The notes beneath the pieces were generated by a model. The model was given only the letters and a program-made list of their open reading frames with translations. It ran no database searches and was not told where the DNA came from. 64,000 nucleotides of DNA from Brugia malayi (Eukaryota; Nematoda; Chromadorea; Rhabditida; Onchocercidae), in NCBI RefSeq assembly GCF_000002995.4, contig NW_025062478.1, positions 8,036,001 through 8,100,000 of the forward strand. The letters are read 5' to 3'. Position numbers and translations under genes: made by a program. Shown in pieces: positions 26,320 through 38,351 of the stretch (position 1 is its first letter; every line of letters begins with the position of its first letter).

Positions 26320-27350
26320 TCAGTGTAAACCAGCTGCACTTGCAATTTCCTTGATAATAGATTTCAGCGCATGCCTAAGATTTCGTAGTGTACCAAGAGA
26401 AGCTTCAGAACTTGCAATAATGATTACAAAGAATGAGCTGATTTGAAGCATTACTAGAGTTGTCGATTCATAACTATAAACATAAGATAATATCTTATTG
26501 AAACGGTAATATTTTGATAAATGGAGATAAGTCACAAATTTCAGCAAAAGTAAATCAAAATTTTTCTGAATCTTTAAAGTCCCTTAAAAAAATTAATCCT
26601 TAAAAAATTAATGAGCCGAATTTGTAAAGGCAAATGGACCACTATGAAGAAGTTTAACAAAATGTGATAAAATATGCCTTTTTTATTATGATTTTTCAGA
26701 AGAAAAATTTTGCCGATTTCTTAATTTAAAAAAATTTATTCAGTTTAAAAAATTCTAATGTCTTATCCTACGAAGTTTAACAGAAAAAATAAAATAAAAT
26801 GTATACCAGAAAATTGCTGATTTTTGTTCGCCAAGATTCAACTTTGGTATCTGTTCCATCGTTATCTGATTACTGTTGATAAGTTGCATTCGATTTCGTA
26901 GATCTTCTTCTATAAATAAATTTAAAAAATCATTAAAAATTAGATTTTCCTTTGCAATTAAAGTAGGTGAAAATCATACCAGAATATTTTCTTATTCTAA
27001 AAGGGTGACAATAGCACCTAAGAAAAGGATAAATTCAATGGAGAATATAGAAATTTGATGCATTTATTGCAAATAGCGGGACTGGAAGATGCCATCAGAG
27101 AAAAAAAAATCGGTTTAGAGTGTAAAAAAGATGAGAAAAATCATACCGTAGGAAATATTGCAAAAAATTTAATTTAACTTTAACAATGTTAGAGACATTA
27201 AATTAAGGATTAAATAAAGGAAAAAGTAAAAATCATACCGCCTAACTCGTTTACACCAATAATCGGTATACCTTCCTTATCAGTGATGAAGATATGCTGC
27301 ACACCCTGCGTACTCAACAATAATTTTTGCAACGATTTCGTTATTTCCAT
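26320..27350 (-). CDS. lmtr-3: Ragulator complex protein LAMTOR3 (MP1)
   Basis: Three exons, 27239-27350, 26807-26909 and 26320-26473, join in frame to 122 aa (human LAMTOR3 is 124). The protein has the roadblock/LC7-like order of the family: an initial helix (MEITKSLQKLLLSTQGVQ), a strand HIFITDKEGIPIIGV, a helix, a strand SAIFCYESTTLVMLQ and a hydrophobic strand ISSFFVIIIASSEA, then the C-terminal helix LRNLRHALKSIIKEIA. LAMTOR3 pairs with LAMTOR2 in Ragulator on late endosomes and lysosomes, where it anchors Rag GTPases for TORC1 and scaffolds MEK/ERK. A CTTTCAG acceptor lies 15 bases before the start, with a three-codon upstream ORF (ATG AAG GAC TGA) right after it. The match rests on length, secondary-structure pattern and the IxxSDxxGxPxI-like strand. 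Confidence is high but not absolute. Confidence 0.87.
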
Positions 27351-27365
27351 TGCTCAGTCCTTCAT

Positions 27366-27373
27366 CTGAAAGA
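27366..27373 (-). promoter_or_regulatory. Probable trans-splice acceptor of LAMTOR3
   Basis: TTCTTTCAG on the minus strand ends at 27366, 15 bases before the LAMTOR3 start codon. A minimal upstream ORF of three codons and a stop begins with the first base after it. Confidence 0.5.
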
Positions 27374-28928
27374 ATTCTAAAAGTATAATCAAAAAAAAAT
27401 CTATATCATCAACAGCACAACCAGTATCAATTAGAGCATAAAGACACAACTCAGTACAGTTCGGAGATGTAATACATCCCGTTTTTGTCCGTTTTGTTTA
27501 AAGCTAACTAAAAAGGAATTTACGAATCACCAGAAGAACGAAGGTCTCCTTTATTGAGCTAAAAGATATTAATCCTAAGAAACTTTCTAACCACAGGTAA
27601 CAAAAGTATTACAAGTTTTTTTTTTTTTTTTTTGTCCGTCGTAGTAACAACAGTAACAGCAACACGAAACTTTAAGTCGTTGGTAACCATAATCGTATAA
27701 TCGTGGTACGTCCCAAACGTAACAAAGAATATGGTTCTGCAACTCCTCGTTCTTACTTCCAAACGAAGACTACTGTGCAGATCTTTTCTATTCCCGCTTT
27801 ATTTGCTTCTTTTATTTCAAATCCTTTCTCATTTCTCATCCAATGGTTTCTCCCGCCATCTTCACTTTCAAAAAGCTCTTTATAAAATTAAGGAGAACTC
27901 AGAACTTTGTCGAGTCGAGTTTATTCCTTATATTTCTAGTAAGCATGTTGAAATTCATCCAATTAAAAGGTATCATGAAGCTTTTATGAAATGCTTAAAG
28001 TCCAAAGTCAAGAATAACATCCAAAATGTAAAATTTAATTGTAGCAAGCGAGTAAAATTAGAAAAAGGCTTTAATTGAAAATTAACCACATGTTTCGATG
28101 TCATTATTTACAAACAAAACAAAAATTCACCACATCTAAACCTTGTCAAAAAAACATAATTTGTACAGCATGACAAATGCCCGAAAATACAAGTTACACT
28201 TGACTGATTAAGAAAGAAATGAAAAGATAAAAATGATAGAAATGGAAGTGGAAAAAGTGTGAAACTGGTTTTACCTATTCTTTTTGCATCACTCTCGTTA
28301 GCTTACCACCAGCTAACCATTGAATGGAAAACAATCTATTCAGCAACCCACATTAAATTGGTTGGATAGTGACTATGAAATTTTATGAATCACTAATCGG
28401 CATTTCATTTCAAATAGCGACATTCAGGCCTTCAAAGTTTAGAAAAACTTCACTGATCAGATTAAAGGAGAAAGGAAATAAAGTAAAACACAGCAAATAT
28501 GTATAACGAATAATCTTTCCTGATGCACAACTAGGTAAAGCATGATGAATTTCTCATAAAACATTTAATTTTTCGATTAAATAAATTCGCAGTTACACAA
28601 CAACAAAAATAGTGATAATAACACGATAATAAAACATTCTCAGGTTCTTGCTTGTATCTAATATTAAAAACACATTAGCAAATATTACATGTAAGAAACT
28701 AAATTAAAAATGTTGCAAAAGAACCTCTTTTCGTGACCAGATAATGTTCTGCTTATCCGTCCCAAACACTTAGAGTTAAAAAATACAAGTCATTAATTAC
28801 AACAAATCTGAAAGCTTCGGAAGTTATTCTCGCTTGCTGAGGCTATAATCGGCGAAGGAAAGGGAAAAAAGAACTACAGAGAAATAACTGAGATCCTAAA
28901 TACTATAAGCTATTTCTGTATTCAAGGA
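27374..28928. other. Intergenic, LAMTOR3 upstream region
   Basis: Spacer of about 1.6 kb between Pellino and LAMTOR3, both on the minus strand. It includes a 17-base poly-T around 27617. Open frames on the plus strand at 27703-28078 lack coding character and are not called. Confidence 0.45.
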
Positions 28929-31900
28929 TTACGAATCAGAGCAATGATCCTGGAAAATAAGTCTAACATATGGTTTATCCATTGATAACAGTGATGTACA
29001 AAATGGACATACTGGATGAAAACTGCTAGTGCCATGCGGCAAGGGAATGCGAGACCAATACCTATAAGAAACCGAATTAATTCTGGGATTTAACTTCCCA
29101 TTATTATTTGAACTTACAAAGAAATTCGACAAGATGCATATTTTTCGTTCAACTACTGAATTAAATAAATGAAATATCTAACTTATAAAAGCAACAGAAA
29201 TATTTGATATATATGATGAATGAAATCTCGAAGATTTATAATATATTTTGACAAAAATTCAAAAAAATTTGAACTAATCACCTCACAGTGGATAGTGAAG
29301 CAACATGTCCACATGGATTGAAAGCATAGTCCAGTGTATCCGAATCAAGATGGAATGCTGATTCCATTCCCATAACTAGCTGAATTATTTTAGAAGAATC
29401 CACCAAACATATAGGGCATTTATACAAAATCCCGCTCTCACTTTTATCATTTTTGCCCCATGCATGCTTGCCTTGTACATGGCCGCAATTAAGATAGACC
29501 TAAAACTGATAACTGTTCAAACATAAAGCAAAATATTCATTTTGAAATAATTTACGAAACGAAATGTATTTTGAACTAAAAAAAATGTCTAAGATAAACT
29601 GCTCTACAATCTAGAATTCTTAATCAGTATAAATTAGAAACTGCTTACTGGTAAATATTGGAAATTTTTTCATCAACAAATAATAAAGCAAGGGCAGAAA
29701 GTTTCATTATAAAAATAGCATACATATGGTTGTCTGGAAGAACCATAACTTTTTGCTGACTTTTTCCTTGGGATAATAAGGGTATTCAGATTTACTGGAC
29801 ATTGTGGCTTTCCAGCATTAATTTCATTAAGCCTGGAAATTTTCAAAAAATAGAAAAAAGCCTCGACATGCCCAAAAACTACTAGCCAAAATTCATTTTA
29901 AATTTGATTTCCAAAAATGATTAAATCTACCTTGACTCAAGCTCACTTCGGCACGGACTCTTCGTCAGTCCTTCAGCCGTCCTCCATAAAAGTGTAGCAC
30001 CGCAGAGATCAATCAATGTCCCATCCTGGAAATCAAGTAACTGAAATTTTTTTAACACTTTCATTATTTATTTCGAACATGTCAGAAATTTGTCAAATCT
30101 AACTCATAAATTTGAGAAATCAGCATTTTTACAATTTCATATACCTGTAATTCATTGGTTTCACCCGCCAACAACTCCCCCCGTTTTGTTGAAGACCTCG
30201 TTTCCCTTATATTGTAGATATCACCATCGACAGAGACTTCACGCCACACAAACATTCCCATATGATCTTCCGCGTTTTGACCGAGATCCTGAATGATTTT
30301 TTTCTGAGGTTAAACATCATCTCGTAACTTTCACTAAATATTCAAATAAGAAATGAAGTACTTTTGTCAGTAGACATTCGATGGATCAGAATGAGAATAG
30401 ATCTTTTGGAGTTGAAAATAAATACAGAAGCCAATATGATAAAGCAAATGACATAGTGCATTCTGCTTACCAAAAATATTGCAGAATTGCAAGCTCTTTT
30501 TGGACTTGCATTGAGGGATCGAAACCACAAGCCTATCCTTTCTAATTCAGTTTGTCAATGGCATCCACTTTTTTGGTTATATTATTTCACTCGAATTTTA
30601 TACATGACCTCTTGAATCAGTAAAGGACCAGATAGCAAAAACAACTGAGCTTTATGCGAAACAAAGTAAAAAACACCAACCATAGTAATGGAAACTTTAT
30701 TAAATAACCAAGAATGTATATTTTTAATCCAATGGTTATAAAAATACTGTAATAAGGCGAGAAGTTATTGTACCTGTCTTTGCATGATATTTGGTTGCAA
30801 AATAAGAATACCATTTGTTGTAAGACCATCAATTTCGCCATCATATTTTGTCCACTTTGTTGCCTTTTCCTGCAACTTATTTTTAGAAATTAACAGGAAC
30901 ACCGGGAACGTAAAATTAGGCTCAACGTAGATTTTTAATGCAATTAGTTTATAAAGAAAATTAGTTTGCAAAAAATTCAGTAAATGATTTTCCACATGAC
31001 GGTATATAGCAGTTTTCAGAAATAAAAGGAAAAGGGCTATATTTTTGAAACTAGAGAAGAAAACATACTCCGAGAAAAATGTTTCTGGAACTGTCAAATC
31101 CAGCAGCATATAAAAAAGCTCGATGAGGATAGTCACGGTTAATTTGTATCCGACAGGCGTAACGACTAATAGTTGAAGATATTGGTCGCTGGATATTGCA
31201 TCGTGGATTTTTTCCAACTCCAAAATGATCAATAACACCATTGTCCGATCCATGTATGTTGTGAACTCCTGAATCACTTTCCCTTTAAGTTTATTGTGAA
31301 ATTAATGATATTTCAGAAGCTCTGTTTTCAATGTTAACTGATGAATTTTCATAGGAAATAATTGGATGGATGACGAATAAATCATTCAAGTTCAGACCAT
31401 CACCTCAATGGTTAGCAATTATTCATTCATACTTTTTTCGTAGACCAAAAAGTTTTCTACTACAAGTAAGTCATGCCTGCATAACCCGTTGTGTTAGCTC
31501 GATAATGAAAAAGTTGTGTAATTAACAGCCAGAAAAGATTAATGCGCACTGCTTGTGACAATCACTCATGATCCGGCTTGCAACAAATAGTGCTGAAAAA
31601 ATAACCTGGGTAAAGGGCGTTTGCAGCAAGCCATGTATCCACAACAGTAAAATCTATTTGCTCTTCGGAAGAGCGACCAATCTGAAAGAAGAATTCTAGA
31701 ATTGCCAAATGTTTTTTTTCTTTCTCTTACCATTAGCATTTGGAGAAAATTGTTATGAATTAAGACATTACGCTCCTTTCTACCTTGAACAAGCTATGAT
31801 ATCCTCGATACAAAATGAATTATTATTAAAACAACGACGTCTGTAAAAATGAAGATCAGTAAACTTCAGTTTGGTTTGAAAAAAGAACTGATCTTAATTT

Positions 31901-32943
31901 CAGCTTAATTTTTGTTTAATTCCGAGAATTTGAGAAGACACTCGGGAGAAATTTAGGATGAAAAAAAAATACAAAAATCAGAAACATATTTAATGTTTAA
32001 TATCTTACCCAAATACGGGAAGCAAAAAATGATTTAGGTTGTAATTACCTGAAACATATCCTTATAAGGATCAGGGCTATATTCTACAAGAACTGTATGA
32101 TTACGATTATAAGAATACGACACAACGTGCCGTGAAGCATCGCGCACTACCTGAAAGGATTTTTATGCTTTAAATTAATAAGACTGAACGATGTAAAAAT
32201 CAACAGCTCATAAAAATGATTTGCAGGACATCATTATTTTTAGTGATAATTTTCTTGACAATTTTAAAACACGATACCTGACTTTGTGATGGCGGGATGC
32301 TAACCGAAATGCTTTGATCCTTTTTAATACCGTTACCCATTAATCGTTTGCGTAGGATCATTTTTGAGCGATGTTTGCGGCCTTGAGCATAAGTGCTACT
32401 GCTTTCAAGCGTCCCATTATAACTATAAAAACAAAATATCAACTAATTTTACTACTCGCCATTATTTAACAATAATAAAAGAATGAAATGTCTAAATCAT
32501 CTCAACAAATATTCAACATAATGCAGAAAATTAAGATTTTCTACAACTCGGAATGAATTATATGAAAATAATTCCAAATATAATGTTAATAGTACCATTC
32601 TCTGCTTAATGAAGTAAGTCCTTCGTAGTACTTTTAAGGACTCACGAAAATAATATCAAAATTTCTGTTAAATGAAACGAAAACTAAGGTCATCAGGACA
32701 CTTGGAACACTGTATTTCCTTGTGGCACATAATTGCAACTACTTTCACTTGTTTTGTGAAAGTAGTTCATAATGTCAGCTATAAAAGCGTATTGTTTAAT
32801 ACTTACCCAAGCAAAACTAATTTACCATAAACACAACCAATGCTATCTTCAAGGGGCATAATTGTCACATCAGCATTTTTCAGAGTGTCATCCTTGTCAT
32901 ATGAAATGATTGAGTCTTCTTTAGCCATGGATCGTGCTTCCAT
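28929..32943 (-). CDS. peli: Pellino-family E3 ubiquitin ligase
   Basis: Eleven exons: 32807-32943, 32278-32422, 32049-32150, 31606-31681, 31069-31268, 30774-30869, 30145-30288, 29931-30025, 29724-29832, 29282-29499, 28929-29061. All junctions are phase-consistent, giving 484 aa (vertebrate Pellinos about 420). Family blocks in order: LVLLGYNGTL; VLVEYSPDPYKDMFQIGRSS and EEQIDFTVVDT (cryptic FHA core); STISRYACRI; YAAGFDSSRNIFLGEKATKW; DGLTTNGILIL; VWREVSVDGDIYNIRETRS; DGTLIDLCGATLLWRTAEGL; and the C-terminal RING-like region VYLNCGHVQGKHAWG, CPICL, FNPCGHVASLS, YWSRIPLPHGTSSFHPVCPF. Pellinos bind phosphorylated kinases such as IRAK through the FHA domain and ubiquitinate partners in Toll/IL-1-type signalling. 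The chosen start gives the protein beginning MEARSMAKEDS. An optional upstream coding exon at 33293-33379 (MSQDKTTFATSEVKM, donor GTGAGT) could splice to 32997 and extend it. Confidence 0.97.
30154..30733 (-). repeat. Inverted-repeat arm inside the Pellino gene (parent copy)
   Basis: Parent of the inverted copy at 24735-25317. It spans most of the intron between Pellino exons 30774-30869 and 30145-30288, plus almost all of the latter exon. The two arms are separated by about 4.8 kb holding LAMTOR3 and the 3' third of Pellino. Confidence 0.95.
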
Positions 32944-33292
32944 TATGTAAATGAAATTACAAAGGATGTTGGCACTACTTCGGTAGCAGCACCACTGCGT
33001 AAATAAGATGTCAGCATGCATCAGACATTACCATATATCTTTGCTGCATTTTGTGTATTGAAATCTGAAATTTACATATATGGTCCTTATTCCAACACAA
33101 GTTTCAAAAGTTTCCAGGCAATCAATTCTCGAAATAAAAAAGCAGATGAAAGCATGGAAGGATCTAAGGACAATGATTTGACAGTGTGAAACTGTGACAC
33201 TCATCAAACTGTCGAATCGCTTAGTTCACACAATGACTAATAAATACGCATATAATTCCCCATAAAATCATATGAACAATACTCACAATTCT

Positions 33293-33379
33293 CGACGTCT
33301 GTCGCGAACTGGAAACGGCCCTGCCGGTCATTTTGACTTCTGAAGTGGCAAAGGTCGTTTTATCCTGTGACATTTCGTG
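33293..33379 (-). other. Possible alternative first exon of Pellino
   Basis: On the minus strand an ATG at 33379 opens 29 codons (MSQDKTTFATSEVKMTGRAV...) ending at a consensus GTGAGT donor. It is phase-compatible with the acceptor TTACGCAG at about 32998, whose reading frame runs into the annotated Pellino start without a stop. It could be a longer isoform's first exon or an untranslated exon. Confidence 0.35.
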
Positions 33380-34298
33380 GCAATCTCCCCCACTCTACTA
33401 CTATTTACATATTGACCCTGCTGTTTACAGATAGGCCTAATACATCCTTATCCTTATTCTCACCTAATTTTCTGTCCACTCTTCTTTCATTCTTTGTCTT
33501 TAACCTTCATTAAGATATGTCGTTCACCTTTGGTCCTTGGTCTTTGCTAAGGGTGCACTGTTTCCTTTGGATTTTGCTAGAAGAGCATCATTCATTAAAT
33601 GAGAAATGTGCCTAAATCTAATGAAGCTATATTGTGAATTCTAAATGAAGTTGCAGGAAGGAACCTTTGTGGACAATGGCTATTTGAATGAATGAACGAT
33701 GGGAGTGTTATTCAAAAGATGCTGGTTAAACTAAAATTTCCCTTTCATAATATTCATCGACGCATACAAGAACTGCGCAGTGAGCAACACCAAAAGGTCA
33801 CATCTGTCATAGGCTCTCGGTTTATTTGCATTTTTGACACCAAAACAGTTTAACATATTCATCAAAATTCCCTCATCAGTTTCGAGTCACATATTAAAAA
33901 TTTGAGATTTTGAATTTAAATTCATCAAGGAATCAAATACAATGTACAATTTTTCCTGCTGTAGTAATACTGGTTATTACCAGAATTCAGTTAGTATTGA
34001 ACTTATAAGTGTCTCTAAATTTAATTATCATTAAGGCATAGATACTTAGATCCATCCATAGTACTGTACTCCTTCGAATGTTGTTATGAGTATTGATCAA
34101 CACTGATTATCGTATTAATTTCTGTAAAATCTTCCATTATAGGGCTGATCGATAATTAATATCTGAGATATGCGAAAAAACAAAAACAGAAATTAGATCC
34201 TTCACTTGAATCATAAAATTAAATAAATTAGGGATAATGACATGACTGTCCTTTGTGACAGATAGCTGAATGAATGAAATTGAAATGAGCGGTAGGGA

Positions 34299-34362
34299 AA
34301 AAGGGAGAGAGAGAGAGGGAGAGAGAAGGGAAGGAAGAGAGAGAGAGGGAAAGAAAGAGAGA
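34299..34362. repeat. Degenerate GA-rich simple repeat
   Basis: Purine-only tract of GAGAGA with GGGA and GGAA interruptions on the plus strand, about 64 bases, seen directly. Confidence 0.9.
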
Positions 34363-35468
34363 CTTCTAATGAAAGCATTCGTAGAACGAATTAAATAAAT
34401 AGATCAGTTGAATGTAAACAAGCAGGAAATTTCATAAATCGATCTCGTGAAATGGGGACATTCCGTATTTATTGTGTGCTTAATCCTTCATGCTGCGCTA
34501 CCTACTTCGAGATACATTTTTAAATATTAAGTATATATAATATATTCATTATTTGATAAACAGTGGATCAAATGATTGATCAGACCACTTGCTGTGTCAC
34601 GATTTACTGATGAAGGACACATAGCTTATATGCTAACAGCTAAACTATTATTATATGTGAAGGATACCACCTTTTTTACTGTGTTGCTTTTTAAGGTCAT
34701 TATAAGTTTTCTGTTTGGAATAGAGCTGCTCATAAGTTTATGGATTCAATTTTATGTAAAAGAAGATGAAATTCAATAGCAAGATTGTAATATCAGTAAT
34801 AATCAGCAATTTTTAAAAGTTCGAAAAAGAACACGATAGGATGGAAATCAACATGGAGAAATAAGATCATAATGGCTGATAAATTCATATCGAAAGTATC
34901 ATCTCATCTTTGCGAATATATTGCAAACAGAACCAAAGTTAATAATTACTTTGCAATGATTCAAATTTCATTGCTAAGAAAATCACCTGTGAATAAGAGT
35001 AGATATGCTAAGATTACAAAGGATATTTATCGTAGGATTATCTCTGCAAGTACCGACAAAGAGTTTAGCTTACCAGAAGAGAACTGAATTATATAATCAA
35101 TTTGATCTTTAGTGGAAAAAAAGCTTCGAAAGAAATTACATATAATCTCGACAAATGTGTTCAAAATGTAAAATGAAAATGATTTGTTAGCGGTTGTTGG
35201 CGAGAAGGCGACAAATGGATCTGAATGATTTATTTGAAAGTCTAAACAATTTGTTTCTCACAGAAAGGCGAGAACTGGTCAGAAGCAGCAGATGGTTAAA
35301 ATCGCAAAATTTGTTGTGATTTTAAAATTCATTTAGAATGAAATCATATTTTGGACTTTACCCTTCATTTGACTGCTGGAACATATATACAGATGTGGCA
35401 ATTAGTCTTTCCAAGGAATAACTAAATGAATATTTGGAAGAATTTCTGAAAGATACTAATGGAAGTTA

Positions 35469-36053
35469 CTAACAGTGCAATGGCTTTTCTCTAAAAGAAT
35501 TAGACTGCAAATGGAATTTGATAGCAAAGCGATTCCTGTCAAGGAGCTCAACGTTAAGGTCGATAAGTGTATTTCTCATCTCTGATAGGATTTGACAATA
35601 AGCGTCCTTGCTCATTAAAAAACTGAAAAAAGGAAAGAGGGAATTCAGCTGAAACATTCAAAATTGTTTTTCGTAGATTCTTTGACTTTTGATACTGTTA
35701 AGACTTTGTGACCATTCTTGACAAATTAAGTGAAATATACTTTTGTTATCAGAAACAATTGTGAATTCAATAAGTGAAAAGAATTTCCTTATTCAAACAA
35801 AAATACAAGCCATTTTATTAGACATGAGAGTTCACTTCTTTTTTTTTTTACATTTCGAAGGCGACTTTTCCCAGAGATCTTTTTAGTCATCGTATTGAAA
35901 TAAATATAATGAATGAAAAAGAAGAAAGGAGAACTAAATTTGCCTACTGTGAATTTAATGAAACTGCTGCACCTGTCCGATCGACCTCTAAGACATTTCC
36001 GCATAGTGTAATGGAAATAAATCTGATTTCATCGCCTTCGGTAATAACTTATG
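35469..36053 (-). CDS. Two orphan exon-like segments, possible 3' end of an unrecognised gene
   Basis: On the minus strand one segment (about 35952-36053) reads VITEGDEIRFISITLCGN and VLEVDRTGAAVSLNS and ends at a GTAGGC donor in phase 2. The next (35469-35622) follows a strong CCTTTTTTCAG acceptor in the matching phase. It reads MSKDAYCQILSEMRNTLIDL, then NVELLDRNRFAIKFHLQS, and stops at 35469. Together they give ~84 residues with normal amino-acid composition, unlike surrounding chance frames. No upstream exon, start codon or family was found. It could be the end of a real gene whose 5' exons I missed, or a relic. Confidence 0.33.
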
Positions 36054-38299
36054 CTCCAAAAATGTCTTTTAAGCAGAGCAGAATTTGGTAAGAAACAAAA
36101 ATGACGTAAAAAAGGTGAATGAATTTCTCCCTACATTATTTTTAAATTTCCTAAAATGACATTTTTATTCTATCATACTTTAAAATTTTATCTCCATTTT
36201 CATGTTATTCAAGTGATGCTGCTGTATGTCTGTGAAAAGCATTAGTAATGCCAAAGTTAGGCTAGATTTAAACATTCGATTAGATCTGATCTGATTAATT
36301 CAGTCTACGGAAAATATTACATTGTATATGATTGCTGATATACTTTTTTTCACTTCGAAAGTTCAATCAGATAAAGTTTTAATGCAAGGGTTATATCAGA
36401 TTGATGTTTTTATATTTTTTTTTTTTTCAATAAAAGCTTATTATTGATCTCCAGCTAATGTGGAATTTAATAATCTAATAATTAATAATACATTCTAATG
36501 ATGTCTCTGTCACAGACTTAAAAAATGTTCATCTGCAAGCTATTATATGTCCATTACATCATCATTCTGACACTTTAAAATCTTTTCGACTAATTAATGA
36601 AATAAGAAAGCATTTTTTGTTGCCACTATTCAACGAATACTATAATTAATCAAAAAGAAAAAAATGAAACAAATACTTTGCTATTGCTGAAATATATATA
36701 TATATAAATCAAGAAATTATCATCGTTGAAGATGAACAATTCCAGTTATCTTCTTAAATCATTCCATTTACCTCAGTCTTCTAAGAAAAAGACATAAGTC
36801 GAACGAAATTTTTTTTTTTTTAATTGGTAGGTTTCTCGGTTTTGCAGAAAATTTTACTGGAAACAATTATTTGCTATTAAAAGAATCATTTAAATTGAAA
36901 TGCTAGAAATTGTGTCACTACATTATCTTTTGAACTTTTCCCAGGAAATTCAACATTTCCCGAAGATAAAGCTTGCCATAAAGAAAGAAGAGAAAAAGTA
37001 AGTAAATTGAGCTTGCAAATAAGACTAAGCATAAAAGGTGAAAATTCACATTTCTAGATGGAAAAATACATCTAAACAATAACTGATATAAAATGAATGC
37101 AAAAAGGAATTAATTTTTTTATAAAAAATTATGCATGTAAATAAATGTTTTCAAAATCGTTGATTTAAAAAAGCGAAATAAAGAAATTGGAATTTAAAAA
37201 ACAATCAATTCTACTTTACGATTTCTTTCATTTATATAATTAAATCATAAAGAGAAAATTAATTATTGTAATCAGTGATAATACAAAACAGTTTTTATGC
37301 TAAGAATTATATCTTAAATTTTGTTTTCAAATGTGCAATTTCATTTTCAAGTGTTAATGGGTTTCAGCAGCACTTTCTAAACTAATTAGTAATTTAGTAT
37401 GAAAGGCACTATCGATTTGCGTATCATTTTATAAAAGTAAGAAAGTCAATTCTTGAAAAATCTTTTTTTTTTTCTTCATTATCAAATTTCCTAATCAAAA
37501 TGCCACGACGAATGAATCAATTCGTTTTTTCTCGGTAAAGCTGTAAACATGTTGATGTACTTTTTTCTTTGTTTTAAAAATATCATCGATGTTGTTAAGT
37601 CTTCCAAATGAATGATCAATTCAAAAGTGCCGTTGACAACATTTCATGAGAAATGGAAATGGGATAAACTGTGGCAAATTTAAACTTATAGTTGGAATTT
37701 CATTTTTATTCTTACTGTTAGTAATTACTTGTCCACGAGATTAAGCTCAGAGTTAAAAAACTTTTCAAGTTTTACAATATTTGAGAAAGTCATCAAAGTT
37801 ATATTAAAAGTCGGAAATTAGCCATCCGGAAAGAGTTGCTCAAAAAAACGATTAAATTCTTTGGACTTTTTACTTAATTACCGAAATGTATATTGGAAAG
37901 ATATATTTGAAATTAAAGTGTCGTAAATAAGAATTTAGTTCCTCCTTCCCCTTTCTAAAACTTGGTAAACAAAGGCAAAGATCTCACTAAACTCTAATTA
38001 ATGATGATGATGATGATGTATTAATACCATAACAAATATTGAATTCAAAATTGTTATAAAAAAGCAAGGAATTATCGAAAAAAGAAAATATTTGTAATGA
38101 ATCATTCTCTGCAATCAATAATCAATCGATGAACGATGAAATTAGATGCGAAAATCAGTAATACCGTTTACGCAGTTATTAATTATTCACAAACAGTTGC
38201 AAAATGATGATGGCACAGCCTGGTAGCTGTGTTCGTATCTTCAGCAGTACTTAATAAAAGTATGATTTCGAGAATAAGGTCGTTGAAAAAAATCTGAAG

Positions 38300-38351
38300 G
38301 GAGTGCTGATCGGATGATCTGGAGGAGTGCTGATCTCAAAGGAGTGCTGAT
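38300..38351. repeat. Three copies of GGAGTGCTGAT
   Basis: The 11-mer GGAGTGCTGAT starts at 38300, 38324 and 38341, with related GATCTGGAG spacers. It looks like a small degraded minisatellite. Confidence 0.85.

Noticed and set aside
27703..28078. Overlapping plus-strand frames next to poly-T
   Set aside because: No domain and an amino-acid mix typical of random AT-rich sequence. They are in a spacer between two minus-strand genes.
34576..35087. Two plus-strand frames of 67 and 71 codons
   Set aside because: They have no recognisable domain, no splice support and no signal beyond chance length in an interval lacking other coding evidence.
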